A program made the position numbers and the translations under genes. Under the pieces are notes generated by a model, which saw nothing but the letters and a program-made list of their open reading frames with translations, did no database searches and was not told where the DNA came from. A DNA stretch of 64,000 bases from Certhia americana (lineage: Eukaryota; Chordata; Aves; Passeriformes; Certhiidae): positions 72,347,351 through 72,411,350 of the forward strand of contig CM031878.1 of NCBI GenBank assembly GCA_018697195.1, given 5' to 3'. Below, in pieces: positions 42,001 through 55,860 of the stretch. The stretch's first letter is position 1; the number at the start of each line of letters is the position of its first letter.

Positions 42001-42158
42001 ATAATATCATTAATATAATAATCAAATGAATCAATTAAGTAGTGAGTGGGATTCTTTACATCCCAGACTGTGAGGAGCTTTGTGTGCTATTTGTGTGTGA
42101 ATAAGCCAGATCCCTCCAGAAAAACTGAATTATGGGGAAAAAAAAACCAAACCCAACT

Positions 42159-42162
<4 letters not shown>

Positions 42163-42211
<49 letters not shown>

Positions 42212-42240
42212 AAAAAAAAAGCCACAAAACAAAACAAAAA
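42163..42240. repeat. Long A tract (47 consecutive A, then A-rich)
   Basis: An uninterrupted 47-A run at 42163-42209 is followed by G, ten more A and an A/C tail. No retrotransposon body is recognisable upstream, so it may be a simple homopolymer rather than a retroposon tail. It lies about 440 bp before the Ig exon, and its length in the assembly may be unreliable. Confidence 0.85.
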
Positions 42241-42603
42241 AAAAAGCATTGATAGACAAGTCTTGAACAAGGAAAATATGGGATGTGCTTCAGAGCCTTT
42301 TGTCGGTGGCGGCCCTCATTCATCAACAATACAACTCTGTAAAACTACTTACACAACTCTTCTTGAATATAGGATGACCTCTGCCTGTGCGAGGGGCACT
42401 GAGATGTCTTCAACTGAGCAAATAATTACTTACATCTGGTTTATAAACCTTATTACAGGTCCAAAACAATTTCAGGGCCGTCACCCTGCAGATGTAGCTG
42501 GTTGTTACTGACCACATCCATTTTGTAAGAAGAGGACTGCAAATGAATTCTTGGGGGGAAGGGTTGTGGTTTTTTGACTTTTTTTTCTCCTTAAACCCCA
42601 CAG

Positions 42604-42975
42604 AAAATGGTCCCCGTCTCCTCGTGGTAGCAGAGCAAGCCAAAATCTTCTCTCACCGCGGTGGCAATGTGACACTGCCATGCAAATTCTACCACGAGCA
42701 CACGTCCACTGCCGGCTCAGGAACCCACAAAATCCGCGTCAAGTGGACCAAACTCACCTACGATTACCTTAAGGAAGTGGACGTGTTCGTGGCCATGGGG
42801 CACCACAGGAAGAGCTACGGGAGCTACCAGGGCAGGGTGTCCCTGCGGGAGAGCAGCGAGAACGACGCCTCGCTCGTCATCACCAACATCATGCTGGAGG
42901 ACTACGGCAGGTACAAGTGTGAGGTGATTGAAGGGCTGGAGGATGACACGGCGGTGGTGGCTCTCAATTTGGAAG
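42604..42975 (+). CDS. HAPLN1: HAPLN1 coding exon 2 (gene exon 3): Ig-like V domain
   Basis: This exon encodes residues 34 (split) to 157 and the first base of codon 158. It is a complete V-type immunoglobulin domain: Cys60 in LPCKFY, core Trp81 in KWTK, and Cys139 in the EDYGRYKCEV motif. Cys60 and Cys139 form the domain disulfide. An N-V-T sequon starts at Asn55. In HAPLN1 this domain binds the matching Ig domain of aggrecan or versican, while the Link modules bind hyaluronan. The acceptor has a strong pyrimidine tract; the donor is TTGGAAG|GTAGG; both junctions are phase 1. The exon is clearly richer in GC than the introns. Relative to mammalian HAPLN1 as I recall it, one residue is missing at the start of this exon and one is added between Cys60 and Trp81. 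Confidence 0.98.
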
Positions 42976-43932
42976 GTAGGTGATGCCTGAGACACACTTC
43001 AAGTTGGGTTGACTATGGTTTTAGGGAATTTCTGCTTTTTGGTGGGTTTTTTTTTTGCCTCCTGGTACTGCTGGTATTGTGTTATCGGATACTGCATTAT
43101 CACTGAGGTTGTGTTATTAGTGATTCTGTGTTAGATTTTGAGTTATCAGTGATACCAGCAAGCTGAGGAAGAAGAATGCATTGTGCTTTGGGGGTCTTGG
43201 CCTGGCAGCCCATGACAACAGTCATAAATTAGGAGAACATTAGGGCTACTATAACTTACCCTAGCCTACAGTATATCCAAATTCCAGCCAGACCTGGTGT
43301 GAGAGGGGCCAAGAAAGGATGAGCAAACACAGTATTGAGGGTTCCATATGTCTTTAATTTGCTCCTGCCATTTTGCAGAAGCTGCTGCATCTTTTTGCCT
43401 ATGTGAAATTATATCAAATTACCTCCAACAGTAACTTTTTACGAAACTTCAAGATATTTTAGATTATAGAGAAAGTGTAAATCTTCTTTTAAAGATTTAA
43501 AAGATTTAAAAGATTTTAATGATTTAAAAGACTTTAAAGATTGAAAAATGTTACAGCAGTCGTCCAGAGACATTGGGTTTGCATTTTTCCAGCCTTATAA
43601 TTTTATAAATTAGACCTTTATATTGCCTGCCCGGACAACTCCTACATGTGGTGTGTAGTCAATTTTATTCAGCTTTATCCTTAAAAACAGTAGAGTGGAA
43701 AAGTAATGAAGCAGGTTTAGAGAGGATAAAATTTTACCTTTCCTTACTTTTTATTCAACTCAGATACATTTCATGAGTTTCAATGCACTTATAAGAGTGT
43801 TTGGCCCTTTCTTTTTTTTTTTTCCGAAAGCACTGCACTGAACACAGAGGCAAACTAAAAGTTTAATGAAGACATATCACATACATATGACATACTCTTA
43901 CACTTACCAGCAAGTGTATGCCAGAGAGATCC

Positions 43933-44209
43933 TGAGAGAGGGAGAGGAAAAAGGAAGGAAAAAAAAAGGGGAAAAAGAGAAAAGTGGGGAAAGGGGTAAA
44001 GGAGGAGGAGGAGAAGGACAAGGACAAGGATGAGGACAAGGAGAAAAGACAAGAGGAAAGGAAAAGGCAAAGGGAAAAGGGAGAAAGGAGGAAAGGAGGA
44101 AAGGAGGAAAGGAGGAAAGGAAAAGGGGAAAGGGAAAAAAGGAAAAGGGGAAAAGGGGAAAAGGGGAAAAGGAAAAGAAAAAGGGAAAAGAAAAAAAGGA
44201 AGGAAAGGA
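43933..44209 (+). repeat. Polypurine tract (GGAAA/GGAGG), about 277 bp
   Basis: Almost pure A and G on the + strand, with only scattered C and T. It has imperfect GGAGGAAA and GGGGAAAA units in tandem between about 44080 and 44180, and GAGGACAAGGACAAGG units before that. Long homopurine tracts with mirror symmetry can adopt triplex (H-DNA) structure. All six frames through it are compositional artefacts. Confidence 0.9.
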
Positions 44210-47200
44210 TACAGCTACCCTGCACAATAAGAATGTCTGAGTGGTTCTTGGAACCAAATAGATACAATAAGCTTAGTTTACTTCTTTACATCTATTCTTT
44301 CATTCCTGGCTGAGAGCCACATAAACTTCCTGTTTTGAATTGCAGAAAAACCCTGCCCAGTCTCCATGCCAGCGGGGCAGTGCTTTTAGGTGGTTCTACC
44401 CCACATAATTCATCTTAAACAAGAATGTACCCTGTTCTTTTCAAACTTATATGATAAAGACAACCAGACATTTACATGTTTAGCTCAAGTTCTTTAAAGC
44501 AGTTAGGAGCAAAGAGAGAAATGAGCTGGAGGAGAAAAAATCTTTATTCTTCTCTGCTGGCCAAAAGCTTTCAGCCTCCCTTCCACTGGGGCAGGCTCTG
44601 TAGGGGCTGCTCTGCTGCTGAAGGGAGAACAATTCCTTTTGGCAGGCTCAGCTTTACCTGTGTGAAACAAGGCTCTCCTCACCTGCCCAGGCTGCTGCTT
44701 CCTCTGCAGCAAAAGTTCATTATTTTTCTGCTGTTAAAAGCAAGGCAATTGTGCTGTGAATGCTTCCTGCTGTGCTTGGGAAAGGGAGATGCAGATGGGC
44801 GTGGAAGCAGAGCAAGTTTGCCTAAAGCTTGGTACAAATGCTTGTGCACATGCAAAAATCCATACCTGAAATTCATTATTGGATTAAAACTGAAGCAAGA
44901 GAGAGGTGAGAAATCATTTCTTTACTGCATGCAACAACGCAAGGGAGGTTTGTTTCAAAAAAGAGAGATTTTCCACCTTTTTTGCTGTTACTGTTTTGTA
45001 ATATAGCACCAGCCTTGCATACAATGTCAGGGTCCCTCCTCCAAAATAAGGAAATTCATAAGTAGGGGAGGAATCACATTTCTTCATCCAAGTATGTTCC
45101 AATCTGCGCTCAAAGGAAAGTTTACATATTTTAACAAGTGTCTGACTCACATAAGGAACAACGTTTTTCCAGTGATTTTTGTCATACATGGGACAGGTGT
45201 AAGGCAGTTCATTCCTGCCATTGTGGAGTGGTGTTTCTTAAACTGGCAGGAACATTTTCTTTGCAAAACCTCATGGTGAAATGTAACCTTTCAAGTAAGA
45301 TAAGAGTGGTGAGAGAGTCGATGTCAGCCCTGCTTGTGTTGAATAAATCCAGTAATTCCAGGTCTATGGTAGGCTGAAATTCCTAATTAAAATATAAGTA
45401 TTAAAATACGGTAACATTAGAGTCGAGTGTTATAACTGATAGAATATACTCCTCTGTTTGCATGGCCCTGTGCTTATTTTTTCAGCACCCCTGCAGCTTT
45501 ATGTAGTTCTGGCATTAATTGCCATTTTGTGTATTTGAGCAGAGCAGAACAGATCAGGGCAGGAAAAAAACCACAATACTTGGGCAAAAAATTAAAACAC
45601 ATCAGCCCACCCTAAGATTCTACAGTCTGGTGTAAATTATCAGGTTAAGCTCACCGTGGGAATGATTTGCATCACTAGCCTGGTGTCCTGAGGTGGTGGC
45701 CTTAAGGATGTTAATTGGCAGCAGGATGAAGCCATTTGCACCTAGGTATGCCCAAGAGCAGTGCAAAACAGCTGATGGCTCCCCTGTGAGCTCTCTGTAC
45801 GAAAAAAAAAGGTGTATCAATATCAAAATTGTTGACCTCCACCTCACTGGACCTTTTTTCTCCTCCCACTGTTGATTGCATTTTATTCTTACTAGCCTCA
45901 AAGGCCTCCTGGGACTGTCATTAAATAAACCATTTAAAATGGCTGGTTACTTTTAGCTTTGAAAAAAAACCCCACTGAGGTTAGATTCAGTCTGAATTTG
46001 TCACACACCTCACATTTTTGTAATATGTCTTCTTGATTTGATTTAATTTAGGACTGCTACATTTCTTTCCCCTAAACCAGAGGGGTTGTGCTGAGCAGCA
46101 GCTAAAGGTCAGAACTGGAACTCACTGCAGCTTCCCACAACCACCAGATTTAGGATCTGTTCAGCCAGGCCATGATTTTCATCCTATTTGTAGCCTGAAG
46201 TACCAGGACAGGTCTAAGGGCTCATGAGGGTTGGTCTGGGCACAGCAGCTGCAAGAAGTGTCAAGTATTGAAGAAAAGCAGGACATTCTTTATGGAGAAT
46301 CAACCTCATCACCAAAGCCATTCTCTCTCTGAACTGGCCTTACCCTCTTCCTGCACATAAAGTATGGATCATGAGTTTCACAGTCTTTGTTCAGTGCCCT
46401 GAAAGACAAAAGCCTGATATATTAAAAGGTCTCACACAGCAGGCAGATATTGGTGTCCGAGTCGTAAGCAAAAAAAAAAGAATTATCAGCTTACATTAAA
46501 TTTTATTTACGGCCGCTTTTTACAGTCCTACACTAAATTTTCTTTGTGTTTGTGCTTTACTAGTTTATTTCCTCATTAATACCTGTAATAAATCTCACTC
46601 CACCAGGTTTGTGAGCCTGGCCTTCCAGGCTTGTGAAGGCTCAAACCCTCAGATGCTGCTCAGGCACAGGTTTTGTGTGCCCTTCCTTCAGGAGAACCAG
46701 GGGTGGGCTGACAGAGAAAGTGGGACAGTGCTAAACAGCCAAAGGCAGGTTTTTTACTCTATTAGAATTATTTTTTAATAGTTTCTCTCTTCTTAGGGAG
46801 GTGAGAGTTGAACACAGTAAGTTTGCAATGCAGGCTATAAAATAATTACCTTCTACATCCAACGTGATTGGGAATTCGAAGATCTGGATAAAATCATTAA
46901 AAGGCTCTGTAGAAAGCAGCTTCTAGATAGAAGCTAACTCTTTGTGTGGCTCCCCAAGAACCAAAAACCACCAGCATTTGTGTTCTTGCTTAGAGGTATG
47001 TTAGCCTTTGGGTCCAAGAAAGAAAAAGAAACAAAAAACAGGCATCCCTTTCAAAACCAGACCCTTTTAGTTCAAAAATAGCTCAAACAGATCCATAAGC
47101 TTCACGTAAACAAATCCTTCCAAATTGTCGAAACAACAATTTTTTAATCTGTTCATTTGGTTTTCAGCTGGATGTAAGCAATGGGGAATTCAGAGTTGAA

Positions 47201-50200
47201 ACCAACAGGAAATCAACTCCATGCCCTCAAGAGCAGGAGAAATCAGATTTAGCCTAATAATGTCATATTTGTTTCCTCTGTGTATTGCTGTTACATCCAT
47301 ACACACACCAAAAAAAAAAAAAAAAAAAAAAAAAATATTTCTAATATCCTCTGTGTGATGATCTACACTCTGATGGAAAACTGATTTTATAGGACAGTTT
47401 TTGTGGGTCTCTAGATTAAAAACCAAGCAGGGACCTGTCAAAAGCAAGTCATGGTAGACCAATGTAATTCCTTCTGCAACAGGACTTTGCAGACAGAGCA
47501 TGTGCTCTGGGAAATGGTCCTTGAAAGAAGCAGGTGAAGCAAAAAGTTTAAAAAATTTTCTGAAATTTCCAAAAGGAAAAGGTTAAAAAATTTAGGAGTA
47601 ATTTGGCTAAGTGGAACAGAGAAAGGCAACGGTCCCCAAATTTTTGATGAAGGCAGTAGAAATACAAGGTAATAACCTGCCCTGTTCCAGACCAGTGTAG
47701 TTTGAATATTTTTATAGGTTAGAATTAAGAATTAACCCTACTGACAGTCATGGGATGCTGGAGGGACTCTCTTTCAAAGTTAAGTTTCATTTTTAGGGAG
47801 ATTGATACCTGTTGGATGGATGATCAGACATATGGCAGTTCTGTCAGGCAGGAAAATGGACATGGGAGACTCTGTGAAAATGAGGGGGTCCACAAGTTTT
47901 TATGGAATTTTAGGAATCCAGCATGGAAAATTTTGCTGTCGAGCATGTGAACCTGCCAGCAAAAAACTGTACCCTACAGTACAGTAAATAGCAAACACTA
48001 CTGTTGCCCCATGTTTACACTGGCTGCAAAAAAACTTACTTTTCAGTTTTGGCTAAAACTCAAGAAAGCCTATTTCATTACTCTGTCTGTGAAAAGACCT
48101 TTTTTTTTTTTCTTTTTTTTTTTTTTTCCCCCATATGGATCAACAGAAATATGTGTTATTTTTGTTTCCACATGTCAATACTCTTGAAACTGCTAATTGT
48201 GTGTGTGGTGCTGGCTTAATTAGCCATTACAGGAGTTGAGTTTTCTGAGGTTATTTCCTCACCTTGTTGTCTTGGGTAAATGCTACAGCTCCTTTCACTG
48301 ACAGTGTATATGAAGTGACTACTTCCACTGAATTTTAGGGGTTGCCTAAATTCAAATAAATACATTCCCAAAAAATATGAACACAAATACATTCACAAAA
48401 AAAAAAATGCATCAAGTGGAGAAGAGCTGTACATTTGCTCACTTGAATGAGAGAACCATAGAAATACTGGTGCTCCTGTGGGGAAGATATATAATACGCC
48501 CAGTTCTCATGTTCTGATTTGGTAGAAATCCCAATTTCCGTTACAGTATTCATTTTATAAACTGCAGTTGCTTGGTCACAGGTGCATACATCCCCTCTTT
48601 TCTCACTAACAGATTCGTTCTCTGCTGGGCTGGTGTGTCTCAGATTCTTCCTGTCTCTTTTGGGGGCAAGGAGGTCCTTCCCTGAGGGCAGAACCTATTC
48701 CAGAGAACCGTGGGTTTGGGAGAGCAGCCACACCATGATTCCTTAAAGTGGAAATTAATATTCCCACTCAGGCTCCACACGGGGCTTCTTCAGGGTAGGG
48801 AATGGGATCACCAAGGTCAAGCCAAGGCTCCTCAGCTCTGCCTTCCCACAAAATAACCAGATGTTAACCTTCTGAGGTTGGAAGTTCTTGTCTCCCTCCA
48901 TTTTTTTAAGCTGAATTTGTTAAGGTTTTGGGAGCGGGTGTTTTGTCTAGTGGCAGAGCATGGGGTTGGAGTCAGAAACTGAGGCTCAGCCTGTGCTTTG
49001 GGAACAGCAAGGAGCCTCAGGACAGCTTTTGTCCATTCAGGAACAGATGGGATGGATTATACTTTGATGGGTTTGTGAGGTCCAGGACTGAGGAGGACGC
49101 CCTGCCATTAACTAAAACACAGCACTGCTAAAGTGTAAAAGAAAGGGGAGATGAATATCGAGCTATGAACTTCAGCAAGGTTTGATAGGGAAATGAAGAA
49201 AAAAAAAAAATTACCAAAATTGCAAGGTAACGCAAAGCTGCACAAAGCACATACCCAGTCCATTTTCCTCAGCAAAATCACCCCTGGCCACCCCCAGCTG
49301 CAGGGTGAAATTAATGCTAATCAGTTGCAGGCTTGTACTGCAGATGAACTCCAACAAAAAATCAGCTTCTATGCAGTCTGCTCAAATATAGCCCAAAGCT
49401 AATATTACAGTTTAGTGCATATTTATGTTATAAAAACATTATGTCCCAAACCGTCAAACTCAGATTTGCAACACATTTACATACACAGTTAGCCCCTTTT
49501 GAAAAGTGATTTTGGAAAGCTTAAGGAATCAAATCTGTTTAAATAATTATCAATTCATCGTTGCTTGGTTTTTAGAAGTATTTTAAGTTTACATCTTGAT
49601 CTTTCCTAATTGTAGGGTGTTTTTTTAATGTATATGCAAATCAAACACTTGTATTGGAAAAGGGGTCCGTTGTCTGGGGAAATGTAGTTCTGAAAAAATA
49701 ATTAGTTTAAGAATGCAGTAAAAAGGTTTGTATTCTTATTACATTTGCTAAATTTTTATTATACCCAGTGATATTTCTATCCATTAGTATTGACAAAGAG
49801 TAGATTTTTTTTTTTTGGACAAAAATATGATGAAAGAAAAACATAGATCCAGAAAAATAGGAAACATCTTCACTGTCTTGTTTATGAAGTTAAATTTAAC
49901 ACACGTTGTGTTACATTACATTCACACACTGCTGTTCAGAACATCACATAACAGAAAAGCCCTTTAACAAAGGATTTACAAAAGGAAAGAACTGAAGCAG
50001 ACTCTCTAGCTAATTGATGAAGGAGAACAAAACATTGTTTATTATTACCTTGCCAAGTTTACATTTGCATGCTTTATTTTCTTGGACCAAGTCACTGAGA
50101 TTTAGTAATAGCTAAGATTTTGTTTAACAAAAATAACACTTGGATGACAGAAGGGTGAGGGAGAGAAGGGGAAGGAAGGGGACTTTAGGAATAGTCCCCT

Positions 50201-51099
50201 GGTGGAATAATATAGTGGAATAGATACAGAAATGGGTTAGAATTTTCTGAAAGAAAGAGTGGCTTCATCACATGGTGACTACCTTGCTTGACCACTGGAT
50301 AATTTCACTATCCTACACTGCCCTGAGGGCAATGAAATTGTTATAGGCAAGAGGATTCAACAGCAGGAAAGAAGTAAAAAAAAAGGTGGATATTTTTGCC
50401 AGTGCAAAGTTTTTGGCTCCTGTGTTATCTTGTCTCCAGTCCCCCTGAGTCTTACAGCACTCAGCCCTACAGAGATGTCTGAGGATAAACATTCTGAGCT
50501 GGATCTTCTCTAATACCATTTTATTTCAGCTTATTACGAGACTGGGCTAAAGCCAACTGTAAAATTTAGATCTGGGTTAAGTTCCTAAGACCTGCCAAAG
50601 ATTAGGGTGGTCTGATCCAAACCTTTGTTTCAAGTGTCTCTTTTCTCTTTTATCAAACCCACATGGGGAGGTGGTTCTTCAGTGTTTTTCTGAAATGTCT
50701 TTCATGCTCCAGAGGTACAATGTTTAACTTCTGATCTTTTTCATAAAACAAGCAGAAGGAAAAAAGAAAAAAAAAAAAAAAATCTGTCGGGTAAGGGCAG
50801 TGACTGTGATTAGATGTGGCTTTTGAAACCATTCTGGAGGTGCCCCCAGGTTTCCCAGCCCCTCTTGGATGTCCTCTGTCACGAGGTCTCTCTGCTGTAC
50901 CTGTCTGCAATGGCTGGGCAACAATGAGCACCAGACAGGGCTTGGGGACAGGCTGTGTCCTTGTCCCCTGAGGGGGAAGGGAGCATTTGGCGGGGCCATG
51001 CTCCTTGCACAGTGACACTCTCTCAGGGTGAGCCACCAGTGCTGAGGGGCAGGGAGGGAAGGCATTGTCACACAGGGCTGTGCCAACCTGTCCTCTTTT

Positions 51100-51770
51100 C
51101 CCGGGTTTTGATGATTTTATGAGTCCTGAGATATTAGAAAGTCTTTTTCTCCCAGCCCCATAACCAAAGAAGAGATCGAGATCCTTCAGTTCTGCTTTTC
51201 ATGGTTGTTTATTTTTCCTGATATATTCCATTCCTTCTCTGACCTGCTGAGGTCTGTTCAGCAGGTCGGGTTGAGGCACAATCTTCGCCTTCAGGATGGT
51301 GTTGACTTTTTATACTCAGAACTATGTGTACTTTATTTACAATAATTTTCCAATCCCTATCACCCACATTAGACAGTCTTGTCTCTGCTCTAAACCAGAA
51401 AGTGTCACCATCACAGCAGAAGATGAAGGACAAGAAGAAGAAGAAGGACAGGACACACCCAGATTCCTCTATCTTGCCTCTTGAACCTCCATTTTAAAAA
51501 AAACCAAATTCTACTTTTTCACCCTGTGACAAATTAGCTATCACTCTTTTCAAACTCCTGTGGCTTGTAAATCCTCACACAAGGTTGGTAATTTTTTCCA
51601 TGGGCTAAAATGGAAGGCACAGGTGTTTTTGACTCCATGCCAAGGTCTCTGAGCCCCTTGGCAGGGTCTGGAATAATCCAGTACAACCAGAGGAATGTCC
51701 TGGGTTCCAACACTCTGTGAGGAGCTGTCCCTCCCCAGGTGGTGACACATGACCCAAAACCAGGTGGAAA
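51100..51770 (-). mobile_element. Solo LTR-like element, antisense
   Basis: The block has an LTR-like order on the minus strand. The + strand shows CATGGTTGTTTATTTTTCC near 51200 (an AATAAA-type signal in reverse complement), then TACTTTATTTACAATAA, an AGAAGATGAAGGACAAGAAG stretch, CACCCTGTGACAAATTAGC and CATGGGCTAAAATGG. I recognise this arrangement as a passerine ERV LTR from memory, without a family name. The ends are approximate and no internal retroviral genes flank it. It is antisense to HAPLN1, within intron 3. Confidence 0.6.
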
Positions 51771-52176
51771 GCAGCAGAAAAATCTCCCACACAGCTTCAC
51801 TGGTTTCATTTCCCCATAGCTGTTCCTGCTTCAAAACTTCAGGGTGCTAAAATTGTGCTTCCTACCAGATTTGCCTTGAAGGGCTGTTGTCAAGGCAGAC
51901 ATTCCTATTCCTGGAATAATGTGAAATTAAAGGGGAAAAAAATCCAAAAAGCCAACACAAAAAAAAACCCTCAAAAAAGCAAACAAAAAGCAACTGTCAT
52001 AAATCTCTTCAGAAATCTTGGCAAGGGCTCATGCAAAGAGCACAATGCTCTTTTGTGTCGGTTGAAACATTTCATCTTAGTGCCTATCAGTAAAAAGAAA
52101 TAATTAAGAGAAATTCAACTATTCATTCAACAATTCCTTCCTTTAAACAACTGCCAGGAGCTCCCCTACTCCCATT

Positions 52177-52520
52177 CCACACACAAAAAAAAAAAAAAAA
52201 ACAAAAAAAACAAAACAAAAACAAAAAACAAAAAACAAACAAACAAACAAAAAAAACCCAAAAAAACCAAAACCCACAAAAAAAACAAAAAGAAAAAAAA
52301 AAAAAAAAAAAAACCAAAAAACTAACCAGTAAACAGGACACAAAAGAACCAAACTAAAACTAAACAAAATAAACCCAACCAACGAAAAGAAAAAAAAAAA
52401 CCCTAAACAAAAAACCCCCAAAACACCCTAAAAAAACTGAAACAAAATCCAGTCACTCAAACAAACAAAATTGAACTAAGCAAAGAAAAATAACCACAAA
52501 CAAGCAAACAAATTCAAAAA
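52177..52520. repeat. A/C-rich low-complexity tract
   Basis: The first 115 bases (52177-52291) contain only A and C. The rest stays strongly A/C-biased with a few G and T. Units are CAAA, CAAAA, CAAAAAA and AACCC. The opposite strand reads as T/G with GGG and GGGG runs. Confidence 0.9.
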
Positions 52521-52781
52521 GCAGAGATATGCTAGGGTTTAAATGACCCTTTTTAAAACGAGAAATTTACTTTATAATTGATAAATGGAAATTTTCTATG
52601 AAAAACGTGTAGTTGCAAAATTCCAGCTAGCTCTGCTCCTTTCTAAGCACTGTAAGAGCAGGGGAGTGAGACTGCCATGGTGATAGCAAGGTGCAGGTGG
52701 GAGCAGCACATTCAGACCTGGCAGGATTCCCATTGGGAAGGGGATGAGGAGACAGGGAGATGAGCCAACGAGGTAAGGCAG

Positions 52782-53030
52782 CACAGAATCACAGAATCAC
52801 AGAATGAACCAGGCTAGAAAAGAACTTTGAGACCATCAAGTCCAACCTATGACCCAACACCTCCTCATCAACTAAACCATGGCACTGAGTGCCACGTCCA
52901 GTCCTGTTTTAAACCCTCCAGGGACAGTGACTCCACCACCCCCCTGGGCAGATGACCCCAGCATGCAATCACTCTTTTAATGAAGAATTTCCTTCTAACA
53001 TCTCACCTAAACTTCTCATGGTGCAGCTGA
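52782..53030 (-). mobile_element. CR1 LINE 3' end fragment, antisense
   Basis: The + strand begins with tandem CACAGAAT units, the characteristic 8-bp-type repeat at the CR1 3' terminus read in reverse. It continues through GACCATCAAGTCCAACC, ACTAAACCATGGCACTGAGTG, GTGACTCCACCACC and AATTTCCTTCTAACATC, all recognisable reverse-complement landmarks of avian CR1. It is 5'-truncated, as is usual, and encodes nothing. CR1 is the dominant LINE of birds and related reptiles. Confidence 0.92.
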
Positions 53031-53838
53031 AGAGGCAAGGCAGCAGCCCTAACCTCTTCCCAAAACCAGTGCTGCTGCCCCAGAAATAAACCAACACTGC
53101 CACACGCCATGGAGCCAACTTTTCCTTCCCCTTTATTCCTCCTCCTGGTGGCTGTCAAAGCTGTCCCACTCCTCTCTGCTCCATCAGTGCCTGGTAACTT
53201 GCTGCAATACAGAGGGACGAAGACACCTATTTCCTTCGTCCACCATGCTGGATCTTTGTTTCACACAGTTCATATTTATGTGGTGATCAGAAGGCACCAT
53301 GTTTTATTCCAGTTGGTCATTGCAACTCAGTTCATTGGCTGGTAATGGCTGGTGTATGTGCCCATCAAAACTTTTCTCTCCAATGATGTTTCCATCCTTG
53401 CCTCCTAGGTAAAGAACAATTTCTCATGGGTTGTGGGAAACAGAAAAGCCATAAAACTCTTAGAAAGCTATGAGACAATAGATAAAAGTTCATTATTAAG
53501 CACGCATATTTCTACTATCTTAGTTAACATATTTTCTTGATGTTTCTTTCTTGATATTGCACATAGCTCCACTATTTCCTGCCTGTGCTTACTATTACTT
53601 TCTTCCATTTCTGAGATTTAGTTTCCCACAGCTTCCTAAGAGTTTTATGGCTTTTCTAATTCCTACAATGGGTGAGAGCCGTTCCCACAGGAATGGACTG
53701 AGGTTCAAGCTGATCCTCATTGTTACCACTCCCTTCTCACGCAAGTTTACCAAGCATAGCCATACTTAGCCAAAGTAACAAACCACGATTTTGCAAGGCC
53801 TTTCCTTCATGAGATTCCTTACCTGCATGTGACAGTAA

Positions 53839-54192
<354 letters not shown>

Positions 54193-55136
54193 TAAATGGC
54201 TGTGCTTAAGCTCCAGGGGGTGGAGAGGGGTGTTTGGCTTGCCAAAGCTCATGTTAAACCTGGAAAATGCTAGGGATGAAATAATCAAAGTGTTAAGGTC
54301 GCTGTAGAATTTGCAAGGGTACGTGCGCAGGGTAAAGCCATCTTTACCACGTGGCCATGCAGGTAGTTTTACAACTCAGGGCTTGTACTGGCAGGATCTT
54401 CTAATATTTCCCCTTTCACCCCATTAAAATTTTATGTGTGCTCTTTTAATGCTGGTGTGTAACTAGTTTAATTCGGTTCAAGCGATGAAGGAACCTGCAG
54501 TTCATTAATTGAGGTTTCCTGCTGAGGTTGGTAATAATTCTGTTCATATTGCTTAAATATGTCATCAAAACAAAATTCTGATCATCACTTCACCTATTCT
54601 GCAGTGTCAAGCAGCTCCTGCTCATGTACTAGGTCTGATATAACTAATAGCTCCTTATCAGCAGACCTATTTCTAGCTCTATTCCTTAATAATTTAGATT
54701 TCTAATCTTAGTACACTGCCAAGCCTTCAATCACTTTTGCTCTGAGGCTGGACTGCTGTAAACCTTACTTTAGCAACTGCAAGCTTTTTTCTTTGCTATT
54801 AAATTATTTTTTTTTAGGTATGAAATGAAATTAAATGACCCAATCTCAGCTTGGTATCATTTCAGGGTTTACCTAGTGTCAGGAAAAGATTTAGAAAGCA
54901 TTGCTGTGAATGTCCAATACTCTACAGCCTCCTGCTTGTGGATGATTCCTACACAACTTTGCACATGTTTGGCTTGCAGCCCACCCACACCATGGTCTTT
55001 TGTTGTTTATGCACAGATTGCTTATCCACAGTGAAGCAGTTTCGTCCTACAGCACAGCAAAAAATAAACATAAGTCTTGGTTTCAAAAGATGTGCTTCAG
55101 TGCTAAGTCTTCTCCACCCTCCACAGAAAAAGGCCC

Positions 55137-55320
55137 ATCCAAACAAAAAAAAAAAAAAAAAAAAAGAAAGAACCTAACCAAACAAAAAAAGCTCTACACC
55201 ACTAAAAAACCCAAAAATCCCCCACCATAAAAGCAAAAAATACACACAATAATAAAACCCCTACAAAAAAACAAAAAAAAAAAAAAAAACCAACCAACAA
55301 CTCAGTATGAAAACCCAAAC
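55137..55320. repeat. A/C-rich low-complexity tract
   Basis: Runs of A interrupted by C, CC and CCC with little G or T, including a run of more than 20 A near 55145 and another of 17 near 55273. Confidence 0.85.
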
Positions 55321-55860
55321 AAATCCTCAAGCCAACAATATTACATTAGGTTCAAAGTGATCTGAAACAAAAGTTTGGCTGATTCTTTTATCATATGGCT
55401 TCGTTCCATTAAATGCTGGCTCAATTTTTCTTGCTTCATTTATCCGAGGTGGAATTCTGTATGAACTCATCTCTTCTATGTAGATTTAACCTTGTACTAT
55501 AGAAATATCACCAAGGTATTAAATAATCAAACAAAGATAATTAAAATGTGATAGCTGCACTTTTTCTAATGCTTGCAGTGTAAAACCTTGTGACTACTGC
55601 TAACTGATCACCACCCTCTTACCAGAACCTGAACAGCATCTCTTAAGGAGCAAGAAATATAATTTTGGGGAATAATAAAGAATAATAAATACTGACTAAG
55701 ATAAAAATCTGATACAAGGAGAGAGATAGAGGGAGAAGGAGAAAGGTAAGGTGAGGATAAGGCAGCAGGGCAATCAAAGACAGTGAAGCTCAGCCTTGAG
55801 GAGTCCTGAAAATGACGTGGAGACAGAATATTTCACAGCAATGAGGGGAGAGAGAGAAAA

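Larger units (their letters stand above)
30086..42603 (+). other. HAPLN1: HAPLN1 intron 2 (12.5 kb)
   Basis: The intron runs from donor GTAAGG to acceptor CTCCTTAAACCCCACAG and is phase 1. Contents: T run at 30161-30182, TC microsatellite near 30908, LTR-derived 118-bp repeat at 31940, A/C tract with N gap at 36786-37196, AGG repeat near 37402, T/G patch at 37555-37630, A run at 38983-39008 and a long A run at 42163. No additional coding exon is recognisable. Confidence 0.9.

Noticed and set aside
44476..45006. 176-codon + strand frame in intron 3
   Set aside because: Reasonable composition, but no recognisable domain, no strong start context and no neighbouring exon support. It is compatible with a chance frame in a large intron.
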